DNA of 64,000 bases from Megalonaias nervosa (GCA_016617855.1 JAECUM010093582.1:1-64000); one strand, 5' to 3'; positions 1 through 9,646 are shown, numbered from the stretch's first letter. Numbers and translations: made by a program. Notes: generated from the sequence alone by a model not told the origin.

Positions 1-130
1 AGCCAAAAGAAACAGAACATGGGGTGCCCCATAACAGTCATAAGAGAGACAACAATGTAAGGACCCCATGAAAGGCACAAAGGCTATCAAGGGGCCCCGT
101 GACGGGTAACCACTTGATAAAATACGTTAC

Positions 131-161
<31 letters not shown>

Positions 162-231
162 CATACATACATACATACATACATACATGCATACATACAT
201 ACATGCATGCATACATACATACATGCATGCA
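131..231. repeat. (TACA)n microsatellite
   Basis: About 25 units of TACA/CATA with scattered CATG variants. Open frames across it on both strands are translations of the repeat, not genes. Confidence 0.95.
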
Positions 232-233
232 AA

Positions 234-260
234 AGTCAAGGTCAAGGTCAAGGTCAAGGT
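234..260. repeat. (GGTCAA)n short tandem repeat
   Basis: About four units of AAGGTC directly after the TACA array. Confidence 0.85.
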
Positions 261-300
261 AAAAAAATAGATTTTTTGCAAAATTTACTCAGGCATCATT

Positions 301-1458
301 CTACGAGCGTATGTACAAATTAATATATAGCGTTTCTCCTCTTAGGTCCACAATGTTGCCATCCTGATTTGTGAGTTTGAAATTCATTCTTGTCAATAAT
401 GGATTATGTACACGCAAGTAGACCTGATTTATTGGCTCAGACACAATGAGCCATCCTGGTGGCGCTTGAATACTTGATGAATATAATATATATCCTTGCT
501 CCGCGGTGCCACTGCGGTGGATAGATTTTGAAAGATCTACGTGGTAACTACTATCAATTATATCGCATACTAGATTCAGTGCGATTGTCGATGTTATATT
601 AACAATGCCTGGCGATATATGACGTCCTCCACCGTATGGATCATTGTTATGTTTAAGAATAACCGGTGGTGGGGCTATTTTTATCCACGCTGCATATATT
701 TTAGGGAAATATTCATCAATGACAACAATCTCTCTCTCAATCTGCGTCCTGGCGTCTCTGATAACATTAAATGCTGATCTAGTTATCTTAGGGGTCCTTC
801 GACCGTCGAAATCAGTAAAGTAATATCTATCGTTGCTTGGATCAGATTCAAATAATATATCAGACCATGGTTGTTTTTTTCGATATTCTGGATCTTTAAT
901 GAATTTTTTTTCCGTTGTGAGAAATTCATTTTTAGTTGGTTCTGGAGTTCCATTTGACTTTTGGTCTGGAGGAACATCAGGCCATCCTAATACTGATCTG
1001 ATTGAACTTTGATAGATGTCTACGAGATAGTCAGGGGAATTTATTTCAATCACCTCTGATAATGTTGGTTCGTAAACAGTAATCGCTATTTTTGATTCTT
1101 TTCCTGTAATAGATTTAATTCTGCGCTGGAACTCATCGTTGATCTGTTCTATCTGATAACTACCAGCTGGAATACTAACTACTTGCCAATCAGGAGTTCC
1201 ATCAGGTTTATTCTTATTTGCGAATACTAATGAATTATTTGGCTGTTGTCCACCAAATGGTTTTGATCTAATATTAGGCCAGCTATAATAAACTCGAAGC
1301 TGCGCTAACGCTATTTCTTTTGCAGGAATTGCGGTTGGAAAGTTAGCGCTAAATTCAGGATTGGTCGAACTTAAAGAAATCATTGTAGTTTTTGACGGTG
1401 TTGTATTAGTGACGATCTGTTGAAGTAACTCTCTTGACGTTGTCAAGGACTCAGACAT
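301..1458 (-). CDS. penton-like minor capsid protein (element A)
   Basis: An intact 385-residue frame. The N-terminal part has the pattern IALAQLRVYYSWPNI followed by IPAGSYQIEQIN, as in Polinton-like minor capsid proteins that open with a strand-rich domain. The C-terminal 100 residues carry a Pro-Pro-Gly turn (QAPPGWLIV) and end in NQDGNIVDLRGETLYINLYI. That matches the terminal signature D-x-x-G-x-hydrophobic-x-F/L-x-G of this family, and a similar ending closes the lineage B penton gene at 50137-50990. It probably forms the capsid vertex. The start overlaps the end of the next upstream gene by 8 nt. The jelly-roll assignment is inferred from motif and context, not from a structure search. 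Confidence 0.6.
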   Translation of the reverse strand: MSESLTTSRELLQQIVTNTTPSKTTMISLSSTNPEFSANFPTAIPAKEIALAQLRVYYSWPNIRSKPFGGQQPNNSLVFANKNKPDGTPDWQVVSIPAGSYQIEQINDEFQRRIKSITGKESKIAITVYEPTLSEVIEINSPDYLVDIYQSSIRSVLGWPDVPPDQKSNGTPEPTKNEFLTTEKKFIKDPEYRKKQPWSDILFESDPSNDRYYFTDFDGRRTPKITRSAFNVIRDARTQIEREIVVIDEYFPKIYAAWIKIAPPPVILKHNNDPYGGGRHISPGIVNITSTIALNLVCDIIDSSYHVDLSKSIHRSGTAEQGYILYSSSIQAPPGWLIVSEPINQVYLRVHNPLLTRMNFKLTNQDGNIVDLRGETLYINLYIRS

Positions 1459-1956
1459 TATTATTATTGTTATTATTTAATTCTCCATTTTGGCTATCGT
1501 CAGTAGCGATTATGAATGCTTCATCATAGGTTTTCATTATTGTTGCAAATTCCTCGTCAGATATTTTACCATCACTAAGATAAAATGAAACACACGAAGT
1601 TAGTTTAGAATAGGCTGCTGTTGCTGTGTGTAATTTTATTATGTACTCGCGTAATTTATCATTTGTGCACGTAGATATCTTTTTAGCGATAATACTGAGC
1701 ATACCTGCGATAGTCGTTGAAGTTGAAACAATAATCGGTACAATTGCTGGAGCTGTCATTGTTATCGTTGATAATAATAATCCGGATCCAGCAACAATAG
1801 CAGAAACTGAGTAAACAACTATGTCAATAACAACCATACGTCTGCGATATTGTTTACTTTTACTGTATAATTGTCAATGATATTTTTTAGTTTGGTCAGA
1901 CATTCACATACTTGAGCGTATCTGTGACGTTGAACGTCGATTGAAGTTTCATTCAT
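1451..1956 (-). pseudogene. hydrophobic two-helix protein, frameshifted near the N-terminus
   Basis: The main frame (1451-1837, 128 aa) has two hydrophobic segments (about residues 5-35 and 38-50), then a Thr/Ala-rich helix and the motif YLSDGKISDEEFATIM. A second frame, 1819-1956, starts at an ATG and encodes a charged N-terminus (RHRYAQVCECLTKLKNI). The two join naturally if a small indel near 1840-1870 is assumed. Similar proteins (charged head, glycine/alanine-rich hydrophobic hairpin, 'DGKISDEEF' tail) accompany capsid genes in other Polinton-like elements. Membrane interaction is an inference and the function is unknown. Confidence 0.5.
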
Positions 1957-1977
1957 TATACTAACAACGTCATTTAA

Positions 1978-2328
1978 TTAAGATTCAGCTACGAATTCTA
2001 GGTACCACCGGTAACGTCTCGGAGGTATTTCCGTTGATGTTAACGTAAAGATTTCTTTGATGTTCTTGGTTAACATCACCAATAGAGGATTATGATAAAC
2101 ATTCGGTGATAATGAAGTTGCCGCAGTAATTTCCGAACCGTACATAGATAACCTGTATAACCCAGTTACTTCTGCGGTATGTTCGAGAGTGTTATTTTGC
2201 GGTGTCCATGTTGTTGATCCTGATGCTACTGTGTACACGATATTTTTAATTTGTCCGTGTGGAATTTTAATCAGATTAGTTTTTTGAACAATATTAGGTA
2301 TTCCACTAACAATATCATTGAGTTTCAT
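1978..2328 (-). CDS. unknown 116-aa element A protein
   Basis: An open frame of 116 residues beginning MKLNDIVSG and ending LEFVAES, with a short beta-rich middle and no cysteines. The same frame stays open upstream of this ATG for about 26 codons (to about 2410), reading through a segment with NKTIKEFFGEQP, so the true start may lie further up and be damaged. It sits between the tail-fibre-like gene and the hydrophobic gene in the capsid module, so a virion role is likely but unproven. The family is not recognised. Confidence 0.5.
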   Translation of the reverse strand: MKLNDIVSGIPNIVQKTNLIKIPHGQIKNIVYTVASGSTTWTPQNNTLEHTAEVTGLYRLSMYGSEITAATSLSPNVYHNPLLVMLTKNIKEIFTLTSTEIPPRRYRWYLEFVAES

Positions 2329-2456
2329 GTTAACGTCGGCTAGTTTTATGTCAACGGTTGGTTGTTCCCCAAAAAATTCTTTAATGGTTTTGTTTATGTG
2401 TCTACGAAAATTTTAAAACGTTTGTATATGTCTAGTAAAAGTAACATTGAGTGTGG

Positions 2457-3042
2457 TCATTTCGTCATTGTTTTCAGCGAAGTTGTCGTAGGAATGTTGC
2501 TATCGTCTACATATTTCTTCGTTGCAGCGTCAAAATCAGATTCTGGTGTTCTAAGATTATTAATACCATTATTATTCATATTGAGAAATGCACGCATTAT
2601 ACCACCGTTGACTAACACGTACTTAGATTCTTGATCGTCGACATATTTTTTTGTTGCTGCATCTGTATCTGCGACTGGGTTTCTAAGATATGTAATCTTT
2701 TTTCCTGACATAATAATATCACCAGTAAATACATCGCCAGTTTTCTTGATATAATCGTTAACTGACTTACAAGAATCTTGTATTTTACCTTGATCAGTAA
2801 AAGTAACGATATTATCAGCAACTGCGGTATGAATTCGTACGAGTACATCTGGCAGTTGTATGTTACTCGTTTTTAATCGTCCTTGTTTATCCTGAAAAAC
2901 AACGACTTCATTTTTGATCCACACTTGTAATATTTAATAAATCATCAATCTCATTTCTGAGTTGATCAAGAGTTGCGTATTTAGATAAATCACCACTCTG
3001 TTGAGCTTTACCACGAGCAGATCTTCCGTAAATATCTACCAT
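2457..3042 (-). pseudogene. phage tail-fibre/collar-type repeat protein, frameshifted
   Basis: The main frame (2457-2924) has two copies of the fibre repeat ending DTDAATKKYVDD and DFDAATKKYVDD, each preceded by a short strand (KKITYLRNP, NGINNLRTP). This is the repeat of many phage tail-fibre and collar proteins. Upstream, a separate frame starting at the ATG at 3042 encodes a short head (IYGRSARGKAQQSGD) and a helix (LDQLRNEIDDLL). It runs into a stop near 2915, and a shift near 2925-2945 would join head and repeats. The product is probably a trimeric spike or fibre-type virion protein. Homology to the repeat is clear; the role on this virus is inferred. Confidence 0.6.
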
Positions 3043-3050
3043 TATATTTA

Positions 3051-3928
3051 TCAATATCTGTTTAAATGTGACAATGTGGTATATTCATGCACGACTTTGT
3101 GAGGTGGTTTTGTTGATTTTGATATAGCATCAAGTACATTAAGTACTTCACGACCACATATTGGTGGATCAGTTAATGTTTGTGTTGGTAACGTTGAATA
3201 CCAAATTGGAGCAGTATTATTGCTGACATAATGAAGAAATTCTTTTGGTGGCGCTAATCCATATGAATCGAAATAAATAGTTCCACGTGGATCAATTGCA
3301 TATCCAACCCAATGCGTGCCTGGTCCAGAATTTTTATCGAGATTGATAATACCAGTTTCTAAATCGCTAGCGATTTTAGGTAGTTGATCGCGCATGAAAA
3401 CACCTCTGAAGTTTTTTACTTTTAGTTTTTTAGCAGCATTGAGTAAATCAAAATTCGACATAGGTGATATCAGTGAACTGTCCCAGGAAGTCTTAGGCCC
3501 TTTCCGTACCATGAATGTGGAGTCCCTGGCAATCTGAGACCTTTTCCCTTTTTTTTTGATTCCCTGTCCGGTTGCTTTCTTTAATGCCATTCCAGCAGCT
3601 GTTCCAACAGCGCCTAATGCAGCTGCTTTTGCAACAGCTGGGGCTGCAGCTGCTATTAAAGCTGGTATAGCTGCGAGAAGTGGAAATATACGACCCGTCT
3701 TAGCGATGTCTTTGATGGCGCCCGCAGAAAGATTAAGTTTTATACCTTTATTTGATTTTTTGGCTTCATTGAAGTTTCTGAACTGACGCTCGGTCAACGA
3801 TAATTTATTTGAACCGCTCATCTGTTCTCGCTTTAGCGATATTTTTATTCCACAGTTATTTTTGATGCTGATTGTAGTCTTTTAATCTGACCAGGTGTCA
3901 GGGTAACGCTAACGTGATTGTATGACAT
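3051..3928 (-). pseudogene. adenain-like cysteine protease with core-protein-like N-terminus (element A)
   Basis: The frame 3051-3821 (256 aa) contains an adenain/C48-type protease domain: His170 in GTHWVGY, Asp185 in YFDSYG and Cys222 in PPICGREV, in the order expected for maturation proteases. Residues 45-82 are a hydrophobic Ala/Gly helix pair followed by a Lys-rich stretch (KKKGKR), like small capsid-internal proteins. Upstream, another frame from an ATG at 3928 reads SVTLTPGQIKRLQSA and leads into this one after a shift near 3860-3875, so the intact gene was probably longer. The protease would cleave capsid precursors. It lies directly upstream of the tail-fibre-like gene. Confidence 0.7.
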
Positions 3929-3972
3929 TATAATTATTATCCTGATTTTAAATCAGGTGATCTAATTATGTG

Positions 3973-5382
3973 TTACATATTTTCTACTGGAGCATCAACG
4001 ATTCTCATTCGTCCACCAACACCTTCAAGTAACATTGATTTATCGCTGAGTATAACGGCTATTGCTCTGTAATTGTCAATACCTTCTACTACTGGTGGTC
4101 CTACTGCTCCTACTGGCTTCAGCACGCGAGCTCAAAAATGTATATCAACTACTGACTGTCTGGTTAAATCTAAATGTTCGAGCGAAAAGTAATAAATTGG
4201 ATATAAGGTTGTAAAATCCAATTGTGATATTTGTAAACCAGTATCAATATTTTGATCACGTCCCATGAACGTCATCAGACGATGATATACACGTGCTACA
4301 TGATTTTGATCAAAATTTAGCAATATTTCTTCAGAAGGTTCTTGATGTCCATTTATCCTTAATGAAACTTCAGAAACACCGAGTTTATCAAATATCATGT
4401 GACTACGTAGTTGATTATTTACTCTTGCATTATTCTGTAATGCAATAAAAATATGCCGTGGTGCAGAAACACCCTGCTGAGAAGCTATTTGCCATGTGAA
4501 TAAACCATTAACAGCGCTCTGCAAAGCATCTGTGGTCACTGTCAACCATGATAACGTTGATTTACCACCTTGACTCATAAAGGATAGCAACCGGTCTTCT
4601 TCAGATATTGACGGAGTCATCACTGGCATCCACAATGAAAGTTTTGTTAGTATTACTTTACCAACATCAGTACCAGCGGGTCGCCATATTGCATCATCGT
4701 CTGTAGCCTTTCGTACAAGTACAACTGTATGTTTAGCTCCGAAAATGACTTTTCTGACATTTCTACAGAATCCAAAAATATGTGACAGTGGAATTGCACA
4801 TGAAAATCTTCTATTTCCATCTTTCAACATCGCTCGACGTGATGTGAATCCCAAGTTGAAATTTGCATTAGAACCATGAACCACCGGAGCAACGTCAGCG
4901 TCAGCGTTGTTAGCATTGTTTCTTGGTCGTCTTATATCATATGGCACGTAGTTAGGATGATCAGAAGTGTCCTTGGTAAACATCATTGATGGACCAGCTG
5001 ATCTTGAATAATCGTCGCTGTATCTTGCAAGACCAAGTATCGTTGTAGCAACGTCAACGTCTTTCTGAATTGATTCAATATTTTTTCCGTCAATCATGTA
5101 CGTAGCGCTATCAAATAACGCCATAATACCATTATTAACAAAACCAACCCTAATATCGGCTACATATTCAGTATTATCTGTTTTAAAAATTTCACCTTCG
5201 ACTTCAGTAAATGCTTCAGCGGGTAAGAAATATCTACTTGTATCCTGAACCTGTAGTTCGATTCGTCCACGCTGATTTGGCAGTCGTGCGTCATAAGAAT
5301 AATACTGATAATCACGCACAGACTCATCCTTGAGTACTGGTGCATCCATGTCGAACGCTGGATCAGATATGCATTTAAACAT
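3973..5382 (-). pseudogene. MCP: double-jelly-roll major capsid protein with one nonsense codon (element A)
   Basis: A 416-residue frame starts at 5382 and carries the hallmarks of a Polinton-like MCP family: DESVRDYQYYSYD near the start, an 'NNGIMALFDSATYMI' segment, 'IPLSHIFGFC' and 'TTLYPIYYFSL' near the end. It stops at a TGA (4132-4134) right after QSVVDIHF. The same frame then continues open for 53 codons to a TAA at 3973-3975, and this tail looks like the normal end of the family. The TGA therefore looks like a recent nonsense change. The protein would form the icosahedral shell. Only distant resemblance to the lineage B MCP is visible. Confidence 0.75.
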
Positions 5383-5396
5383 CTTTATTATATTTG

Positions 5397-5852
5397 CTAT
5401 CGTCTAACACGAAGACCACTTCCTGCTATCAGACTAGCGGTTATATTTTTTTCTTTTTCTGATAATGGTACATCAGCCAACTCTGCTAGTTTTTGATTAG
5501 CAGCTTGATTTATTATTTTACTAATATTTGCAGGCATTACTTCAGTGCTAGGTAATTTTACAGGTTGAGGTCGGACCGCAGGTCTGCGTATTAATCGTGT
5601 TAGTCTATCTTTGATTGCTGAGAATGCTTTACTAGCAATATTGCCAACAGCACCAATACCCTTTTCACGAACAACATCAATAGCTTTCATTGATAGTTGC
5701 TTTGCAATCGGTATTGCTTTTGGGGCTATCCTTCTAAATAGACCCTGAACAACATCACCTAGTCCATCTCCGTAGATTGTTTTGTATACTGGTAATCGAG
5801 AATTTACCGCCCTGACCATGGTTGGTCCACGTTGATTACTATGTACGATCAT
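5397..5852 (-). CDS. small basic core protein, pX/pVI-like (element A)
   Basis: An intact 151-aa frame immediately upstream of the MCP (14-nt gap). The segment GDGLGDVVQGLFRRIAP at residues 28-44 is typical of the small protein that precedes the MCP in Polintons and adintoviruses. The lineage B counterpart at 49690-50132 has HGLGDMLKSAFRSVAP in the same gene position. It continues as an amphipathic Lys/Arg-rich helix and ends in GLRVRR. It probably binds DNA or lines the capsid interior. Confidence 0.65.
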   Translation of the reverse strand: MIVHSNQRGPTMVRAVNSRLPVYKTIYGDGLGDVVQGLFRRIAPKAIPIAKQLSMKAIDVVREKGIGAVGNIASKAFSAIKDRLTRLIRRPAVRPQPVKLPSTEVMPANISKIINQAANQKLAELADVPLSEKEKNITASLIAGSGLRVRR

Positions 5853-5896
5853 TTTATTATAATAACTGTATTTAATTACATACTCAATCCAGTGAC

Positions 5897-7020
5897 TTAG
5901 TCACTATAGTAGTCATCGGCGAATTCATTAATGAGAGACCGATATACATTAATATCCATAATTCCACCTGTAATTAATCGTTTACAAATATCAACTGCTT
6001 CATTAATGATTTCTGGGGAATTATTACCAGCTCGTTTTCCTCCAATGAGGATTTCTAGTCGATCAACATCAGCAAGAACATTATTGGGACAAGTAATAAG
6101 ACCACTCCCTAAACCACTTCCAGTTGCTCCAGGAGTATCATAAAATTCTTCTTCTTCTTCCTTACCTTTTGTTTGGACTGGTTGTAGTTGTTGTGATCGT
6201 GGTAATTTAATTTGTGTTGATTGTGGTAATGTTGCAAATTCTTCTTTTGGTTGTTTTTTTTTTGTTGTTGTAGCTCTTGTTGTAGTCGTTGTGATCGTTG
6301 TAGCTTTTGTTGTTGTTGTAGCTCTTGTTGCTGTAGTAGTGGTTGTAGTCGTGGTAGTGGTTGTTGTGGTGATGGTAATTTAAGTTTTGGTGATGATGGT
6401 GGTGAGAGTTCAAATTGTGGTGATAGTAATAATCGTTTACTTTGTTCAGTCTCTTTTATATATCCATGTACAGTCTCATCAAATCTGTTAATACTTTCAA
6501 TATCTTCATTAGTTCTGATTTCTGGAATACCAGTAGCGACGCGAAATATATCACTGATCCAATTGGCAGATCTTAGAGATTTAATATACTCTGGTTTTAC
6601 ATATTTTTGTCTTTCATAATATCCAAACCCGGCAATATCAAATAATTGGGTTGGGTCCCTGATAGCAGCAATACCTTCAGGCGTAAATTTATCAATTATC
6701 TTAGTTCTGGTTTTTGGTTGTCGTGGTTGTGGTGGTGGTGGTGGTGGTTGTGGTGGTGGTTGAGCTGCTTGAATATGACCAGCAATATCAACAGGCAATG
6801 TTTCAAGAGCTCTCTGTGTTGCCTCAGCTGCTGTAACAATTTTCTTTGTTGGTTCGACAATCGGCTTAAATAACTGTTCTGCACCTTCTGCAAATTCCAC
6901 CTGAGGCTCTTGACGAGATTGTAGTTGTTGCTTGACTAAATCACGGACGGGTAAATATTTTCTAATTGCCTCTAGTCGCTCTCGAGCTAATCTAGCTGAA
7001 TGTGGTTCTCCAATACTCAT
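5897..7020 (-). pseudogene. Pro/Gln-rich element A protein, frameshifted at a homopolymer
   Basis: The frame from the ATG at 7020 gives 303 residues: a charged N-terminus, a poly-Pro stretch near residue 95 and a Gln/Leu-rich middle. It then decays into Lys/Asn-rich sequence and stops at 6109. A different frame opens at the poly-T run (about 6256-6266; poly-A on the coding strand), passes through an acidic EEEEEFYDTPG stretch and reads about 80 further well-formed residues (ADVDRLEILIGG, EFADDYYSD) to a stop at 5897. An indel in the homopolymer explains both. The function is unknown; the position upstream of the core protein and MCP suggests a virion or scaffolding role. Confidence 0.55.
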
Positions 7021-7055
7021 TTATTAATAATATCTATACTGGCTGTTTAATTCAT

Positions 7056-7302
7056 AGCAGCAGAGAGGGTGAACGACAACAATTGGGTGACCAGACAAGT
7101 AAATGAAATCGCATAAAAATTTTAAAAAAAATAGTCAATAATGGTTTAACAAAACTGAGCTAACTAAAACGGTAACCGTACATAGACAAGTTAGAGACGT
7201 TGGTTTAACGTTATTGACATTGTTTTTTCAGCCTCTGTAGGAACCCTTATTTTTGCTTACGGGGTTGAGCAAAAAGTTGTAGGGTTCACCCTCTCTGCTG
7301 CT
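7056..7302. mobile_element. 247-bp MITE with 19-bp inverted ends
   Basis: The ends are exact 19-bp inverted repeats beginning AGCAGCAGAGAGGG (7056-7074) and their complement (7284-7302). Complementarity continues imperfectly inward. TCAT flanks both sides (7052-7055 and 7303-7306), a likely target-site duplication. There is no coding capacity. It lies just outside the last element A gene, in the gap before B1. The transposon superfamily cannot be named from this. Confidence 0.7.
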
Positions 7303-7798
7303 TCATGCAAGACACAGAAAGTATATTATCGCAGACTTTTCAGGAAGAAGAACGTAAGAGCAAGGCAGTCTCGGGTGTCACAATACTACGTAATAGTTCA
7401 TATCCATCTGAATCCAAAAAATTCTGATCCCTCAGTGTGTTTCATTCTAACACTAACACGATTTGGTTGAGTTCCAGTACAATAGGCTAACATTAGAACA
7501 AGAAATGACATGTCATGAGATACAGTCCACCGCTTTGTCTGCGTCTGGGTCTGCTTGATATTCTCAGTAAGGCGTTTTGAGAATTATCGTCCATATGCTT
7601 ATTTTGACATAACATTTTAAGCGACATGTCATAGAAGCGTTTCTTCTATGGATTATAAGTGAGTTCCTTTCCCTTCACTTCATTTTCTTGCATTAATAAA
7701 TAGTTCAACGGATATTGAGTAAATATGAAAGTATTTTGATGTCAAATTACAGTAATGTGTGATACATTTTCTGACAATCTCTTGACATATACTGTGGG
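7303..7798. other. non-coding gap between the MITE and element B1
   Basis: About 500 bp of ordinary-looking host-like sequence with no supported gene, RNA or repeat. It ends at the first base of the B1 terminal repeat. Confidence 0.6.
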
Positions 7799-8220
7799 AG
7801 TAGTGAGTGGGGGCGAAATAGGGACTATGGGACTTCCATGTTGAAAAGTGCCGCGGCCCTATAGGGACAGGATTTATAGGGACAATGAAAATTAACATTA
7901 CAGACAGGGTCCCGGCACTATAGGGACAAAAAGCATTTTAACATGGGTGACCTCACGGTTCTGGACACTGGGGAAACAATGGCAACAATGTTGCAAGTGG
8001 CTGCCCTCAATCGGGCGGAACAGTGTTGCAAGTGGCTGACCTGAATACGCCTTACTCTAGGGAAAATAGAGACATAGACATAGAGATGTGGTTAGAGACA
8101 GGGTTAGAGACATAGACAGAGACATAGACATACATAGATTTATGGACATAAATCTATCACACAAACAAAATCGACTAAACATTTTTAGGCAACAGAGAAT
8201 AGGTATCTTTTCAAGGCAAT
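7799..8220 (+). repeat. terminal repeat of element B1
   Basis: It begins AGTAGTGARTGGGGGC, matching the start of B2 at 44160, in the AG...-type ends typical of Polintons. Internally it repeats the motif TATAGGGACAA, once followed by TGAAAATTAACATTACAG; the B2 end carries the same motifs with TATAGCGACAA. The inner part holds AGAGACATAGACATA short repeats (8065-8150). The partner right-hand repeat of B1 was not found. Confidence 0.75.
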
Positions 8221-8225
8221 GGAGT

Positions 8226-8241
8226 GGTCCTGAAAAGGGCC
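8226..8241 (-). terminator. histone-type 3' stem-loop
   Basis: The minus strand reads GGCCCTTTTCAGGACC, the histone mRNA stem-loop consensus with one weakened stem pair. It is preceded by CACAAA and followed by ACTCC. It begins 31 nt after the stop of the 8272-8505 gene. TTGAAAAGATACC follows about 15 nt downstream, in the position of a histone downstream element. Confidence 0.7.
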
Positions 8242-8271
8242 TTTGTGGTTGTTTTTGTTAACACCACTCAG

Positions 8272-8505
8272 TTAACACAGAGGGCATCGCACGGATCGTC
8301 TTTTCTTCCTCAAACTTCGTCTGACATCTGGACCATAGATTATGACTCTCTTCAGACAGCCTTGTCTTTCCACATAGATCCTTGGTTTCCAAAGGGCTGT
8401 CTCGGTGATTTGGGTGATAGCCCATGATGATTTGACATACATGAGATAGTCCGGGTTGAACAGCATCGACGACATGAGGGTAGACGATTCTACGTTAGTC
8501 CACAT
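8272..8505 (-). CDS. 77-aa basic terminal protein (element B1)
   Basis: An intact frame starting MWTNVESS and ending in a strongly basic tail (VRRSLRKKRRSVRCPLC). The same start is present in B2 at 63952, so it is a real conserved gene of the element's outer end. It faces outward from a shared promoter region with the next gene, and a histone-type stem-loop follows its stop by 31 nt. A DNA-binding or nuclear role would fit the tail, but the family is not recognised. Confidence 0.6.
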   Translation of the reverse strand: MWTNVESSTLMSSMLFNPDYLMYVKSSWAITQITETALWKPRIYVERQGCLKRVIIYGPDVRRSLRKKRRSVRCPLC

Positions 8506-8732
8506 CTTGTGACCAGAACAGGTGAATGGAATGAAGTGAACCGCGGTTATTTATAGTGGAACAGAGGATCAAAACGGATTGAGTTCTTTCATCAATCCTA
8601 ACACGCGTTACAAAAATCAGTAACAGTGCGGAGTTTGTCTTCCAATCCGAAGAGAGCTACCTATGACGTCACGTTCCCTATATAGGTGCACTAGCGTCTG
8701 TGCGCAGTGAATCAATGCGACAGAGTTAGAAC
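8506..8732. promoter_or_regulatory. divergent promoter with two TATA boxes and a CRE
   Basis: The minus strand has TATAAATAA (about 8548-8556) for the outward gene. The plus strand has TATATAGG (about 8679-8686) for the inward gene. Between them is a perfect TGACGTCA palindrome (8664-8671), an ATF/CREB site; B2 has TGATGTCA at 63786-63793. Spacing to both start codons is short, as elsewhere in lineage B. Confidence 0.65.
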
Positions 8733-9367
8733 ATGACAGAAACTACGAAGACAATTAATTGGAGTGCACCGGTTGTGGAGACAAGGAGTAGACGGTATAG
8801 CATTGGCTACTAAAACAACCACAATACCAATTCCAGAAGAGAACGATTTTAATTGGGATTTAGCGGATTTTCTCTCTTCACACAAATTTGTTCCGGTATC
8901 AGTACCTTCTCCGCTTTCTCCTTCCTTACCGTACGTCCAGGATTTTAAACAGAGGCAGAAAGACGAATTGGAGAAATATTTGCAACAGCAGAAAGAAGCA
9001 GAACAAGTCTTTCTCATTCAACAGCAACAGCGAGAAGAAGAAGAGGCAAGAAGAAAACGACAGGAAGAAGAAGAATAAACAATGTGTAGGAGAGAATGAG
9101 GACAGTGAAACTCTAACGGTGACGGTACTCTTAGACATTTTGGCAGAGTTAAGGAGTCACAAAGAAATGTATCAGACTTCTTTAATACGACCCAAGAGAA
9201 AAAGACCTTCCCGGGCCAAGCACTCCAACCCCGTTAACACTCCCACTACGACTGAGATACCAACCCTAGTGATTTTTACCATATTATCGACAGCAGCAAG
9301 TCCAGAAGTAGGCCTTGGCCGAGGCAAAGGGATAAAGCAGTTCAAGCGCATTACTTCCAGTTCCTGA
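8733..9367 (+). pseudogene. Glu/Arg-rich coiled-coil terminal protein (element B1)
   Basis: It starts MTETTKTINWSAPVV, matching the B2 gene 63085-63720. Two shifts (near 8785 and 9075) break it. Readable parts are an NFDL-type segment (DFNWDLADFLS), a long charged helix with EEEEARRKRQEEEE, LLDILAELRS, and a C-terminal part with GLGRGKGIKQFKR. The histone-type stem-loop found after the B2 copy has been removed here by a deletion of roughly 60 bp. A poly(A)-like AATAAA now lies at 9411-9416. Confidence 0.6.
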
Positions 9368-9571
9368 ATTTGCTTTTTTAAAGAAAAACAACAAAAAAAC
9401 CCCAAAATTAAATAAAACTCAAATCCCTTTTTTCCCCATGATGGAAGTGTGTGAGTGCGTGAGTGTAGGTCCTTATTATAAAAATCAAAACAAGAGACAC
9501 TTACGTTTTTCTTTCTAGTCTATTCTGTTACAAATTATAATCCAATTTCACAATACCTCACTTTAAAAAGT

Positions 9572-9614
9572 TCATAGACTTCTTCTTTGTCTTTTCACTC
9601 TCTCTCCGTTTTTT

Positions 9615-9646
<32 letters not shown>

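Larger units (their letters stand above)
1..300. other. left edge, non-coding with simple repeats
   Basis: No gene is visible. The stretch holds a tetranucleotide microsatellite and a short GGTCAA array, then an A/T-rich stretch just past the end of the first element A gene. Anything further left in element A lies outside the window. Confidence 0.7.
301..7020 (-). mobile_element. element A: Polinton/adintovirus-like element (capsid half)
   Basis: Eight co-directional, tightly packed minus-strand genes include a double-jelly-roll MCP, a penton-like protein, an adenain-like protease and a small core protein. This is the virion module of a Polinton-class element. PolB, integrase and packaging ATPase are not in the visible part and would have to lie left of the window or be lost. 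The protein families resemble those seen in cnidarian and other invertebrate Polinton-like elements and are only distantly like lineage B in this window. No terminal repeats are visible. Confidence 0.8.

Noticed and set aside
6251..6873. Plus-strand Cys/Ser-rich and Trp-rich frames
   Set aside because: Antisense shadows of the Gln/Pro-rich element A gene caused by CAA/CCA repeats.
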